From an uncultured Opitutia bacterium (GTDB lineage Bacteria > Verrucomicrobiota > Verrucomicrobiia > Opitutales > Opitutaceae): a DNA stretch of 64,000 nucleotides. Positions 17,347 through 26,173 of the stretch are shown piece by piece. Location: contig CAIONS010000027.1 in NCBI GenBank assembly GCA_903859715.1, forward strand, positions 56,534 to 120,533, read 5' to 3'. Each line of letters starts with the position of its first letter. Position 1 is the first letter of the stretch. The position numbers and the translations under genes are program-made. Below the pieces are notes generated by a model. The model made no database searches. It was not told the DNA's origin and was given only the letters and a program-made list of their open reading frames with translations.

Positions 17347-20259
17347 ATGACGCCCGCATTCATGTTTTTGCCTGACGCCCCGGGGTCCGTCCTCGCCCTG
17401 GGCCAGCCGGGTCCCGGCTGGTGGGCAGCGGGTGGGGCGGTCCTGCTGGCGGCGTGGCTGGGTTGGTGGCTGAGGCGGGGAAGCGTTCGCCGGAGCGAGC
17501 GGAGTGACCTGCACCGGTTTCTCTTCGAGAATGCGGTGGAGGGCATTTATGAGAATCCGATGGAGGGCGGCTTCCGCACGGCCAACCCCGCGATGACCCG
17601 CATCCTCGGCTACAGCAGCGTGGAGGAGTTGCTGCGGATCTCGGCCACCCAGACCGCCAGCATCTATGTGCGGCCCGGACGCCGGGAGGAATTTCTGGCG
17701 GAGCTGGGCGTCCGTGAGGTGCTCACGGATTTTGAGTCGGAAATCCGCCGGCCGGATGGCACCACGCGCTGGATTTCCGAAAACGTGCGCGCGGTGCGCG
17801 ACTCGGCCGGTCGGTTGGTTTCAATCCAGGGCTTCGTCACCGACATCACCGCCCGCAAACAGGCGGAGGTGGCGCTGCGCGAGAGCGAGGAACGCTACCG
17901 CGGGCTGTTCTTGGCCAATCCCCATCCCATGTGGATTTACGACCGCGAGACGCTGCGGTTTCTCTCGGTCAACGATGCGGCGATCGCGCTGTACGGTTAT
18001 ACGCGGGAGGAATTCATGCGCATGTCGCTGCCGGACATCCGGCCGGAGAACGAATGGGAATACCTGAAGAATGCGGTGCGGGCGATGCAGCCGGGCCCGA
18101 ACCTGCCGGGACTTTTCACCCATCGCTGCAAGGATGGCCGGCTGCTGCGGGTTGAGATGACCACCCTGGTTTTCACCGCCCAGGGACGCCAGCAGGTGCT
18201 GGGCATCGCCAAGGACCTGACCGAGCGGGAGCGGGCCCAGGCCGCACTGCACGAAAGCGAATCCCGCTACCGGCTGCTGTTTGAAAATTCGCCGCTCGGA
18301 ATCGTGGAGTACGACTATCGCTCCACCATTGCCTGGATGGACGGATTGCGGGCCGCGGGCGTGACGGATCTGGCCGCGTGGGCCGATGCGCATGAGGAGG
18401 AAATGACCGCCGCCATGGCCCGCCTGCCGATCATCGGGGTCAATGCCGCGACGCTGCGCTTGGTGGGGGCGGGCACGATGGAAGAGGCCATCTCGAATCT
18501 CGACCGTATCATTCAGCCCTCGGCCTGGACGATGCGCCGCCAGTCGTTTCTGGCGGCGTGGAGCGGCCGGAACGAATCCGAGGGCGAAATGACGCTGGTC
18601 TCGCTGGATGGAGTTCCGCACCACGTGCACAGCCACTGGTGGGTTCCCATGGTCGATGGCCGGCCGCATCACGAGCGCACGCCCATTGTGCTGCTCGACC
18701 TCACGCAGACCAAGGCCGCGGAGCTGGCGCTGGCGGCGGAGCGCGAGCGTCTGGCCGTGACGTTCCGGGCCATGGCGGAAGGCGTAGTCACGACCGACCC
18801 CGAGGGCATCGTCCATTTCATCAACCAGGCGGCAACCACCATCACGGGCTGGACGGCCGCAGCCGCAGCCGGCCGGCATATCAGCGAGGTGTGCACGCTG
18901 CGCCATGCGCGGACGGGCGCGATTGTCATTCCGCCGGTGACGGCTGCGCTGGCAGCTGGCCGCGTGCTGGACCTGCCGCCGCAAACCCTGCTGCTGCGCC
19001 GCGTGGGTGGGCGCAGCATGATCGAGGGCTGTTGCGCGCCGATGCGGGATGCGGACGGGCAGGGCGTCGGGGCCGTGTTCGTGTTGCGCGACGTGACCGA
19101 CCGTTCGCAGCTCGAGGCGGAGCTGGAGCGCGCGTCCAAGCTCGAGTCGGTCGGCATCCTCGCCGGCGGCATCGCGCATGATTTCAACAACATCCTGGCC
19201 GTGATCATGGGCAACCTGACGCTGGCGCAGCTCGATCCGGAAAAAAGTCCCACGGCCGATCGCTGGCTGAAGGAGGCGGAGCGCGGGGCGCTGCGGGCGC
19301 GGGATCTTACGCAGCAACTCCTCACGTTTGCCAAGGGTGGGGATCCGATCCGCATGGCCGTGCGGCTGCCCGAAGTCGTGCGCGAGGCGGCGGAGTTTGC
19401 GCTGCATGGCTCGGCGGTGCGGGCGGAATTCGAAATGTCGGACGAGCTGTGGGCCGCGGATGTCGACCGGAGCCAGATCGGCCAGGTGGTGCAGAATCTC
19501 GTGATCAACGCGATGCAGGCCATGCGCAACGGCGGGGTGGTGCGCGTGGCACTGAAAAACGAGGAGTTGGCCGACGGACAGCAGCCCCCGCTGCGGGCCG
19601 GCCGGTATCTCAGCCTGATTCTCACCGATACCGGTGCGGGGATTTCGCCGGACCACCTCACGCGCATCTTCGAGCCTTATTTCACCACGAAGGAGCAGGG
19701 CAGCGGGCTGGGGCTGGCGACGGTCTATTCGATTGTCCGCAAGCATCAGGGCCACGTGGTGGTCGATTCCGAGGTGGGCAAAGGCACGACATTCCGCCTC
19801 TGGCTGCCCGCCGCGCGGATGTCGCCGTCGACGCCGCAGGAAGGGCGTTCACTTCTCGAGCCCATGACGGGCCGGGTCCTGTTCATGGACGACGAGGAGC
19901 CGATCCGAGCGATGGCGGAGGTCCTGCTGGGCCGGCTGGGCCTCACGATCACCACGGTGGCCGATGGCGCGGCGTTGCTGCACGAGTTCACGGCCGCCCG
20001 CAGTGCGGGTGTGCCCTACGATGTCGTGATGATGGACCTGACCGTGCCGGGCGCGATGGGTGGGCGCGAGGCGATGCAGGAATTGCTCAAGCTTGACCCG
20101 AAGGTGCGCGCCATCGTCTCGAGCGGCTACTCGGGTGATCCGGTGCTGGCGAATTTCCGCGCCCACGGATTCTGCGGCATCGTGCCCAAGCCCTACCGGC
20201 TGTCGGACCTGGCGAACGCGGTGCGCAACGCGCTCGTGCGCCCGGCGGCGGGCGCCTGA
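17347..20259 (+). CDS. Hybrid sensor histidine kinase with PAS domains and receiver
   Basis: The 970-residue protein has one N-terminal membrane segment (about 20-38). At least three PAS/PAC modules follow (ENAVEGIYENPMEGGFRTAN; ESEERYRGLFLANPHPMWIY; SESRYRLLFENSPLGIVEYD), plus a further PAS near 460-580. The HisKA box has H611 (LAGGIAHDFNN). The ATPase has NLVINAMQAM, DTGAGI and GSGLGLATVYSIV. A receiver follows with phosphoacceptor D897 (MMDLTVPG) and KPY. ATG 17347 is preferred because upstream frame sequence overlaps the GNAT gene and is not PAS-like. The stop codon lies on the edge of an inverted repeat. Confidence 0.92.
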   Translation: MTPAFMFLPDAPGSVLALGQPGPGWWAAGGAVLLAAWLGWWLRRGSVRRSERSDLHRFLFENAVEGIYENPMEGGFRTANPAMTRILGYSSVEELLRISATQTASIYVRPGRREEFLAELGVREVLTDFESEIRRPDGTTRWISENVRAVRDSAGRLVSIQGFVTDITARKQAEVALRESEERYRGLFLANPHPMWIYDRETLRFLSVNDAAIALYGYTREEFMRMSLPDIRPENEWEYLKNAVRAMQPGPNLPGLFTHRCKDGRLLRVEMTTLVFTAQGRQQVLGIAKDLTERERAQAALHESESRYRLLFENSPLGIVEYDYRSTIAWMDGLRAAGVTDLAAWADAHEEEMTAAMARLPIIGVNAATLRLVGAGTMEEAISNLDRIIQPSAWTMRRQSFLAAWSGRNESEGEMTLVSLDGVPHHVHSHWWVPMVDGRPHHERTPIVLLDLTQTKAAELALAAERERLAVTFRAMAEGVVTTDPEGIVHFINQAATTITGWTAAAAAGRHISEVCTLRHARTGAIVIPPVTAALAAGRVLDLPPQTLLLRRVGGRSMIEGCCAPMRDADGQGVGAVFVLRDVTDRSQLEAELERASKLESVGILAGGIAHDFNNILAVIMGNLTLAQLDPEKSPTADRWLKEAERGALRARDLTQQLLTFAKGGDPIRMAVRLPEVVREAAEFALHGSAVRAEFEMSDELWAADVDRSQIGQVVQNLVINAMQAMRNGGVVRVALKNEELADGQQPPLRAGRYLSLILTDTGAGISPDHLTRIFEPYFTTKEQGSGLGLATVYSIVRKHQGHVVVDSEVGKGTTFRLWLPAARMSPSTPQEGRSLLEPMTGRVLFMDDEEPIRAMAEVLLGRLGLTITTVADGAALLHEFTAARSAGVPYDVVMMDLTVPGAMGGREAMQELLKLDPKVRAIVSSGYSGDPVLANFRAHGFCGIVPKPYRLSDLANAVRNALVRPAAGA

Positions 20260-20420
20260 TTGCGGATTGCGGAAACCGGATACCGGATAGAGAAATCAGC
20301 GCAGGCCTGTGGCCTGCATCCTTGGAAGCCGATCACGTCTACAATCTCTGATCGGGCTGGAACGTCGGTCGTCAGGGGGATTCAGAACTATCCGGTTTCC
20401 GGTATCCGCAATCCGGTATT
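20258..20420. repeat. Heptad-arm inverted repeat (GGATTGC/GGAAACC/GGATACC) between convergent genes
   Basis: The left arm (20258-20290) runs GATTGCG, GATTGCG, GAAACCG, GATACCG. The right arm (20388-20420) is a matching reverse complement with reordered ACC units. The element fills the whole gap between the kinase stop and the opposing TIM-barrel stop (TGA at 20426-20424), and the last two bases of the kinase stop are part of the left arm. Confidence 0.85.
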
Positions 20421-20423
20421 AAA

Positions 20424-21164
20424 TCACGCTTTGCCCCATTTCTTCAGCTGTTCGAACGAAAGGCGGACGGATTCCATCGGCACGTGGGAGTACTGCTCGA
20501 CTTCCACCACATACCATTCGACGGCGCCGATGGTCTCGACGGTCGCGAACACCTCGGTGAAATTGACCGGGCCGGTGCCGAGTTCCTTCTCGTCCTTGAG
20601 GTGGATCGTGCGGATGCGGCGGCCCTGCTCCCGGATGAACTCGGCGGGATTCTTGCCGCCGACCTGCACCCAATAAACATCAGCCTGGCAGCCGAGGTCG
20701 CGCGGGGCGGCGGCATCGAGGATCCAGTCGAACACCCGGCGACCGTCGATGACGGCGAATTCAAAGGCGTGATTGTGAAACGCGAAGTGCAGGCCGTGCG
20801 CGCGAAACGTCGCGCCGATGGCGCCGAGTTCCTCGCCAATGCGCGTGCAGGCGGCGCCGGAGTGATAGTGCCCGTGCGGCCAGTAGGGACAGATGACATG
20901 GCGCGTGCCGAGGAGCAGGGCCTCGTCCACGCAGCGGTTGAGATCAGCGCGGAGCTGGCCGATGCCCGCATGAATACCGGCGACCTTCAGGCCGGAGGCG
21001 TCGAGCGCGGCCTTGGCGCCCTTGGCGTCGGTGTTGCCGAAGCCGGCGATCTCCACGCCGGTGTAGCCCATGCGGGCCACGGCGCCGACGGTGGCGGCGA
21101 AGTCGCGCGCGGTGTCTTCGCGAACGGACCAGAGCTGCAGGGCGATGGGGATTTTTTTACTCAT
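20424..21164 (-). CDS. Sugar phosphate isomerase/epimerase-like TIM barrel
   Basis: The 246-residue protein is of the xylose-isomerase-like superfamily. It has IALQLWSVREDTARDFAATV, YTGVEIAGFG, HFAFHNHAFEF, the metal-site aspartate in LGCQADVYWVQVGG, and IRTIHLKDE. Such proteins isomerise inositol or sugar intermediates using a divalent metal. ATG 21164 starts on the first strand; longer frames upstream are not homologous. It is divergent from the DUF4864-like gene. Confidence 0.82.
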   Translation of the reverse strand: MSKKIPIALQLWSVREDTARDFAATVGAVARMGYTGVEIAGFGNTDAKGAKAALDASGLKVAGIHAGIGQLRADLNRCVDEALLLGTRHVICPYWPHGHYHSGAACTRIGEELGAIGATFRAHGLHFAFHNHAFEFAVIDGRRVFDWILDAAAPRDLGCQADVYWVQVGGKNPAEFIREQGRRIRTIHLKDEKELGTGPVNFTEVFATVETIGAVEWYVVEVEQYSHVPMESVRLSFEQLKKWGKA

Positions 21165-21255
21165 GAAAAATGGGGTAGGCGGCCAAGCACGCCGAGCCGG
21201 CGGGGTGAAGTCAACGGCGGGTTGCGTCACGGCGGGTCCGGTGCAGTTTGGCGCC

Positions 21256-21687
21256 ATGAAATCCTGGCTCATTGCGCTGCTGCTGCTGGCCGGCGTGGCG
21301 GCCGTCCGCGCGCAGGAAGCCGGCGGTGACCGGCTGCGCCTGAGCAAGCTGCCCGTGCGCGAGCAGCTCGTGGCCGTCGTGAACGCGCAACTCGCGGCGT
21401 TCCGGGCGGAGGACTGGGAGAAGGCCTATGTGGCCGCGGCGGCGCCCTTTCAGGCCGTGATGACGCCCGCCCAGTTTATTTCACTCATCACCCGGAAATA
21501 CCCGGTGATCTGGAAAAACACCCGGGCCGAATTCGCGCTGCCGAGCGATAATGGCCAGGTGGCCGTGGTGCCGGTCCGTGTGTTTGGCGAGGGCAGGAGC
21601 GAGGCCTACAACTGGCTGCTGGTGAAGGAAGGCAATGAGTGGAAAATCACGGGCGTCGTGCCGCAGTCGACGGCGGGCGGGGCGTGA
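21256..21687 (+). CDS. Secreted DUF4864-like protein
   Basis: The 143-residue product has a cleavable signal peptide (MKSWLIALLLLAGVAAVRAQ). An NTF2/SnoaL-like fold follows: VVNAQLAAFRAEDWEKAYV, AAAPFQAVMTPAQFISLI, YNWLLVKEGNEWKITGV. It is probably periplasmic. Function of the family is not known. It is divergent from the TIM-barrel gene. Confidence 0.75.
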   Translation: MKSWLIALLLLAGVAAVRAQEAGGDRLRLSKLPVREQLVAVVNAQLAAFRAEDWEKAYVAAAAPFQAVMTPAQFISLITRKYPVIWKNTRAEFALPSDNGQVAVVPVRVFGEGRSEAYNWLLVKEGNEWKITGVVPQSTAGGA

Positions 21688-21695
21688 GGCTGCCA

Positions 21696-21822
21696 ATTGC
21701 GGAAACCGGATGAGTGATGCGGGATTGAGGGGTGGGGCGGATTATCCTTAGTCCGCCGGGTTTGGCCCTGACCAGCGCTGCTGCGCCAACCTCCTTACGT
21801 CGGCTGCTACTAGACAGGCGCT
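21696..21822. repeat. Mosaic of half repeat elements
   Basis: This gap holds a single heptad arm (AATTGCGGAAACCGGAT near 21698), a small hairpin GGCGGA...TCCGCC around 21737-21758, and the reverse GTAGCAGCCGA family arm (CCTCCTTACGTCGGCTGCTA) around 21790-21816. None has a full partner here. It looks like decayed or overlapping insertions of several families. Confidence 0.6.
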
Positions 21823-21830
21823 TCGACGGA

Positions 21831-22622
21831 TTAGGACAACGGCTCCAGCGTGACGGCGATTCCGTCGGGATCGGTGAGCGTGTGGGATTGGCTGACGCCG
21901 GCCTTGGCGGCGGTGAAACCGGTCAGGCCGGTGAGCAGGCCGGCGGGGCGGCGGGCGGGATGGCCCCAGATGTTGAGCGCGACGTGGTGATGGTAGCCGT
22001 CGGCGGCGAGGAAGACGGCATCGGCCGCGTATTTTTGGCGGACGACGAGGCCGAGTTCGCCCGTGTAGAATTTTTCCGCCGGGGCGAGCGCGCTCACCTG
22101 CAGATGCATGTGCCCGAGAGTGGCGTGCGCGAGCGGCGCTGGCGGCGGCGGGGCCGGCAGCTCGCGAAGCAGGCCGCGATGATCGAGGGCGCGGGTGAAC
22201 ATCGCCACCTGTTCGCCATCCTTCGGCCAGTCGGCGCGCGGGCGGTCGCGGTAGATCTCGAGGCCGTTGCCGTCGGGGTCGGAGAGATAGATGGCCTCGC
22301 TGACGCCATGGTCGGACAAGCCCTCAATGGGCTGGCGGCGCTCGATCAGGCGCGCGAGGACGGCGGCGAGTGTCGGCCGGTCGGGCACGAGCAGGGCGAT
22401 GTGGAAGAGGCCGGCCACGCGTTCTGCGGGCTCGATGGCCGCGGGGTCCTCGGTGAAGGTGATGACGGCCGGCGACTCCGCGGAAAAATGAAGGGTGAGC
22501 GTGCGGGCGTCCGGCTGACGGGCGACGAGCCCGAGCGTGTCGCGGTAAAACGGCAGCAGCCTCGCCAGGTTGCGCGAGACGAGGGCGACGTGGCGGAGGA
22601 CGAAGGTGGGTCCGGAAGGCAT
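21831..22622 (-). CDS. Two-domain VOC (glyoxalase/extradiol dioxygenase-like) protein
   Basis: The 263-residue protein has two vicinal-oxygen-chelate modules of CatE type. The first has LRHVALVSRNLARLLPFYRD, LFHIALLVPD and SDPDGNGLEIYRDRP. The second has LGHMHLQVSALAPAEKFYTG, GYHHHVALNIWG and TDPDGIAVTLEPL. It should bind a divalent metal through histidines and a glutamate. Likely activity is catechol-type ring cleavage or a related reaction, but substrate is not evident from context. Confidence 0.85.
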   Translation of the reverse strand: MPSGPTFVLRHVALVSRNLARLLPFYRDTLGLVARQPDARTLTLHFSAESPAVITFTEDPAAIEPAERVAGLFHIALLVPDRPTLAAVLARLIERRQPIEGLSDHGVSEAIYLSDPDGNGLEIYRDRPRADWPKDGEQVAMFTRALDHRGLLRELPAPPPPAPLAHATLGHMHLQVSALAPAEKFYTGELGLVVRQKYAADAVFLAADGYHHHVALNIWGHPARRPAGLLTGLTGFTAAKAGVSQSHTLTDPDGIAVTLEPLS

Positions 22623-22738
22623 CCTACAAAAATTGCACAGATTGGCGCCGTTGCAACGTACGCCAAGCAGCGGGATTTTTCACACGAAGATCGCAAAGAG
22701 CGCGAAGGTGAAAACGGATAAGGTGCTCCAATCGGGGT

Positions 22739-22861
22739 TGGCCACAAAGAGGCACGAGGGCGCCGAGGCTGCGAAGGAGTCTCCATAGCGCCTATAGGCG
22801 CGCGGAAGATTCGAGACGGAGTCCCGGAAATTTTTGTGCCTCTTTGTGGCCAAACTTCCGG
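22739..22861. repeat. Inverted repeat, TTGGCCACAAAGAGGCAC family, copy A
   Basis: The left arm TTGGCCACAAAGAGGCAC (22739-22756) pairs with GTGCCTCTTTGTGGCCAA (22836-22853). The interior has GCGAAGGAGTCTCCAT followed by GCCTATAGGCGCGCGG. The same interior is found in opposite orientation at 61692-61729 inside copy B. An upstream arm with CACACGAAGATCGCAAAGAG (22681-22700) belongs to another widespread family. Confidence 0.85.
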
Positions 22862-22885
22862 GGTTCTGGTCCGGCGGTATCCGGC

Positions 22886-23962
22886 TCAATGCCCGCCGTC
22901 GAGTTCGCCGGGTTTCAGGAGCGGGAGGAAGAGGGCCTTGTTGGAGGCCTTCATGTAGGCTTCCTTGGCCTCGATCGTGTTGTCCTTCACGCGGGCCATG
23001 AGACTGTTGTCCATCGTGACCATGCCGTCGGCGCCGCCGCCCTCGATGAGGGAGCGGATGTTTGCGATCTGGCCGCTGCGGATCGTGTTGGGCAGGGCTT
23101 CATGAGTGAGGAGGATTTCGTGCACGGCGCAGCGGCCCTTGGGGATGCGCTTGCAAAGGAGCTGGGCGACCACGCCGGCGAGACAGCTCGAGAGCATGAC
23201 GCGCACCTGGTTCTGCTCCTCGGCGGGAAAGGTGTTGATGATGCGGTCGATGGTCTTCGGGGCGTTGTTGGTGTGCAGCGTGCCGAAGACGAGCATGCCC
23301 ATCGAGGCGCAGCCGAGTGCGAGCTTGATGGTCTCCATTTCGCGCATTTCGCCGAGGAGCACGATGTCGGGGTCGTGGCGCATGGCGCCCTTGAGCGCGG
23401 CGGCGAACGAGTCGGTGTGCTCGCCGACCTCGCGGTGCACGATGGTCGATTTCTTGGCCTGGTGGACGAACTCGATCGGGTCCTCGATGGTGATGATGTG
23501 CCGGGCGAAGTTCGTGTTGATGTAGTCGATCATCGCCGCGAGTGTGGTCGACTTGCCGGATCCGGTGGGGCCGGTGACGACGACGAGGCCCTCGGTGAGA
23601 TGGCAGAGTTTTTTCAACGCCTCGGGGAGCTTGAGTTCGTCGAAGGAGACGATCTTGGCGGGAATCTGGCGGAAGACCGCGGCCTGGCCCCAGTGGTTGT
23701 AGAGGAAGTTGCCGCGGAAGCGCGCGACGCCGGGAATTTCGTGCGCCAGGTCGAGGTCCTTCCGGTCGAGATAATCCGCCCAGCGGCGCTCGGGGACGAT
23801 CTCCTTGAGGAGTCGCTCCATGGTGCTGGCGTCGACCGGATCCGGGCCGATGGCCTGGAGCGTGCCGGAAATACGGGCCTTGGGCGGAAGCCCGATGGTG
23901 AGGTGCAGGTCGGAGCCGCCCTTCTCGAGCATGGTGCGGAGCAGTTGGTCAATGGCGGCCAT
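22886..23962 (-). CDS. pilT: PilT-family pilus retraction ATPase (PilT/PilU type)
   Basis: The 358-residue hexameric ATPase disassembles type IV pili. It has the N-terminal PAS-like domain (GGSDLHLTIGLPPKARISG), Walker A GPTGSGKST, the Asp box TIEDPIEFVH, Walker B DIVLLGEMREMETI and the His box FGTLHTNNAPKTIDRIIN. It follows the second PilT-like gene by 2 nt on the minus strand. Two tandem copies suggest a PilT/PilU-like pair. No pilus assembly gene is adjacent, but pseudopilin genes lie 20 kb away. Confidence 0.92.
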   Translation of the reverse strand: MAAIDQLLRTMLEKGGSDLHLTIGLPPKARISGTLQAIGPDPVDASTMERLLKEIVPERRWADYLDRKDLDLAHEIPGVARFRGNFLYNHWGQAAVFRQIPAKIVSFDELKLPEALKKLCHLTEGLVVVTGPTGSGKSTTLAAMIDYINTNFARHIITIEDPIEFVHQAKKSTIVHREVGEHTDSFAAALKGAMRHDPDIVLLGEMREMETIKLALGCASMGMLVFGTLHTNNAPKTIDRIINTFPAEEQNQVRVMLSSCLAGVVAQLLCKRIPKGRCAVHEILLTHEALPNTIRSGQIANIRSLIEGGGADGMVTMDNSLMARVKDNTIEAKEAYMKASNKALFLPLLKPGELDGGH

Positions 23963-23964
23963 GG

Positions 23965-25398
23965 TCAGGAAATTTTCGCCCGGAGGACGCGGTTGGTGAT
24001 GTTGGCGAGGGCGGTCTCGGTGGAGACCTTCTTTTCCTGCCAGAGGGCGTAGACCACATTATCCATGAGGCACATGCCCTCGCGGACGCCGGTTTCCATC
24101 GTGTTGCGGAGGCCCTGGGACTTGCCCTCGCGGATGAGGTTCTGGATGGCGGTGTTGCTGATAAGGATCTCGCAGGCGAGCGTCAGGCCGCCGTCGGTGG
24201 AAGGAAGAAGGCGTTGGCAGACGACACCGCGGAGACTCTCGGCCACGCTGGAGCGAATCTGCGTCTGCTGCGCGGGCGGGAAGACGTCGAGCAGGCGGTT
24301 GAGCGTGGTGGCGGCGTCGCTCGTGTGCATCGTGCCGATGACCAGATGCCCGGTCTCGGAGGCGGTGATCGCCATCTCGATGGTCTCGAGGTCGCGGAGT
24401 TCGCCGATCACGATGACGTCGGGGTCCTCGCGGAGTGCGCCCTTGAGTGCGGTGAAGAACGACTTGGTGTGCGGGCCGACCTCGCGCTGGGTGACGTTGC
24501 AGCCCTTGGCGGGCTGGACGACCTCGATGGGGTCCTCGACCGTGATGATGTGGTCGGTGCGCGTCTCGTTGAGATAGGAAACCATCGAGGCGAGGGTGGT
24601 GGTCTTGCCGGAACCCACGGGGCCGGTGATGAGGATGAGGCCGTTGTGGTAGGAGAGGAGTTTCTTGAGTGTGTCGATGTGCGCGGAGTAACCGAGGTCC
24701 TCGAGTGAGCGCACTTTTTCCGGCACCATGCGGTAAGCGCCGGCCGCGCCGTTCTTGTGGAACATGAGGTTCACGCGGTACCGGTCGGTGGCGTTCAGCG
24801 CGAGGGCGTAGTCGTAGTCCTTGGTCTTGAGGAAGGTCTTCTTCTGCACCTCGGTGAGCAGCGCGGTGTTGAGGCGCAGGGCGTCGTCGGCGGTGAGCTT
24901 GTAGTCCGAGATGAACACGAGCTGGCGATTCTTGCGGATGAAGGGACGCGTGCCGGTCGAGAGATGAAGATCGCTCGCGAGGTGGCGGCCGGTGGCGCGA
25001 AGGAGGCCGCGGAGGCCGGCGGCGAGGGCGGCATCGTCCAGCATACCGATGGTATCGAATTCGAACTCGGGCACCGGCCCGGCGGAGGCGGCCGCGGCGG
25101 CCTTCTTTTGCTCGAACGAAGGCGCGGGAGGCGGCGGGCGGACAAAGGGAACGCTGCTGCCGGTGTCTTCAAACGGATCGCCGGCGGGCGGCCCCTTCTG
25201 GCCCTTGCTCATGGCGAGGCCGGCGATTTTTTCGAGGGCCCCGATGTCGTCGACATGAGCGTCATCGATGAGCTGCTGGGCAAAGTCGCCGATTTCGACG
25301 CGGTCACCGAGGGCGGTGCGGACGGCGACGCAGTGCTCGAGTTTGAAGAGGCCCTGATCAAGGCCGAGGCGGACGAGCCAAAGGACGTCGTTGTTCAT
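23965..25398 (-). CDS. PilT-like ATPase with N-terminal extension
   Basis: The 477-residue protein has a PilT-like ATPase core (Walker A GPVGSGKTT, TVEDPIEVVQ, DVIVIGELRDLETIEMAI, GTMHTSDAATTLNRLLD). It is preceded by about 120 residues absent from PilT. The extension starts MNNDVLWLVRLGLDQGLFK and ends in a Pro/Ala-rich linker (PFVRPPPPAPSFEQKK). That N-terminal part may be a regulatory or docking module. ATG 25398 is chosen because upstream frame sequence is translated repeat. It lies first in the two-gene operon with pilT. Confidence 0.85.
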   Translation of the reverse strand: MNNDVLWLVRLGLDQGLFKLEHCVAVRTALGDRVEIGDFAQQLIDDAHVDDIGALEKIAGLAMSKGQKGPPAGDPFEDTGSSVPFVRPPPPAPSFEQKKAAAAASAGPVPEFEFDTIGMLDDAALAAGLRGLLRATGRHLASDLHLSTGTRPFIRKNRQLVFISDYKLTADDALRLNTALLTEVQKKTFLKTKDYDYALALNATDRYRVNLMFHKNGAAGAYRMVPEKVRSLEDLGYSAHIDTLKKLLSYHNGLILITGPVGSGKTTTLASMVSYLNETRTDHIITVEDPIEVVQPAKGCNVTQREVGPHTKSFFTALKGALREDPDVIVIGELRDLETIEMAITASETGHLVIGTMHTSDAATTLNRLLDVFPPAQQTQIRSSVAESLRGVVCQRLLPSTDGGLTLACEILISNTAIQNLIREGKSQGLRNTMETGVREGMCLMDNVVYALWQEKKVSTETALANITNRVLRAKIS

Positions 25399-25447
25399 GC
25401 AAAAAAGCCCGAAGGCAGCCCAAGATGGGCGGGCGCCGCGGATGGTG

Positions 25448-25624
25448 CAATTGCGGATTGCGGATACCGGAAACCGGATCGGTGGAAGAGCTCGGGCTTC
25501 CGGCATGGCCGGTGGGTGGAGAATGGATCGACCTCATATGGGACAGGCTGTGTCGCCGGCTCCAAACATCTCCGATAAATGGGTTGAAGCTCTCCGGTAT
25601 CCGGTTTCCGCCATCCGGTATTGG
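25448..25624. repeat. Heptad-arm inverted repeat (GGATTGC/GGATACC/GGAAACC)
   Basis: The left arm (25448-25482) has GGATTGC, GGATACC, GGAAACC, GGATCGG. The right arm (25590-25624) reads CTCTCCGGTATCCGGTTTCC and on. It is the same family as the elements at 20258-20420 and in the gspJ leader. It fills the divergent gap between the PilT-like gene and the lipoprotein gene, so any promoters must lie in or near it. Confidence 0.85.
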
Positions 25625-25689
25625 ATCGGCCGGCCCAGACGCCGAACCACCGGCCGCAATTGTGGTCCAAGCTTCAACTCATTCCTCCC

Positions 25690-26091
25690 ATGAAAACATC
25701 CTTCCTTTCCCGAATCGTCGCCCTGCTGGCCATCATGCTGGGGCTTGTCACGTTGGGTCTTTCGTCCGGCTGTGTTGTGGTCGCGGCGGGCGCCGGCGCC
25801 GGCGCCGTGGCTTATGTCCGCGGTGACCTCGATACCACCCTGGATGCCGGCTTGCACCGGACGGTCCAAGCCAGCCGCAGTGCGATCCAACAGCTGGCCT
25901 TTGCCCAAGTGAGCGAAAAGAGCGATGCGCTCAACGGCGTGATCATTGCCCGGACCGCCGAGGACAAGAAAATCGAGATCAAGCTGGAGCGCACGGGTGA
26001 CAACCTGACCAAGATCAAGATCCGGGTCGGCGTTTTCGGCGATGAAGCCCTGTCGATGGCATTGCTGGACAAGATCAAGGCGAACCTGTGA
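25690..26091 (+). CDS. DUF3568-like lipoprotein
   Basis: The 133-residue product has a lipoprotein signal with lipobox LSSGC and a Gly/Ala-rich stretch (VVVAAGAGAGAVAYVRGDL). A domain with DAGLHRTVQASRSAIQQLAF and KIEIKLERTGDNLTKIKIRV follows. This resembles DUF3568 lipoproteins of unknown function. A CCTCCCATG context precedes the ATG without a clear ribosome site. Confidence 0.75.
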   Translation: MKTSFLSRIVALLAIMLGLVTLGLSSGCVVVAAGAGAGAVAYVRGDLDTTLDAGLHRTVQASRSAIQQLAFAQVSEKSDALNGVIIARTAEDKKIEIKLERTGDNLTKIKIRVGVFGDEALSMALLDKIKANL

Positions 26092-26173
26092 CGTGTGGCA
26101 CGCCGGGAGGGGCCGGTTTACTGGGTTGCAAACGCAGCTGTTTCGCCGACTCTGGTTCTTTTAACTCCCGACA

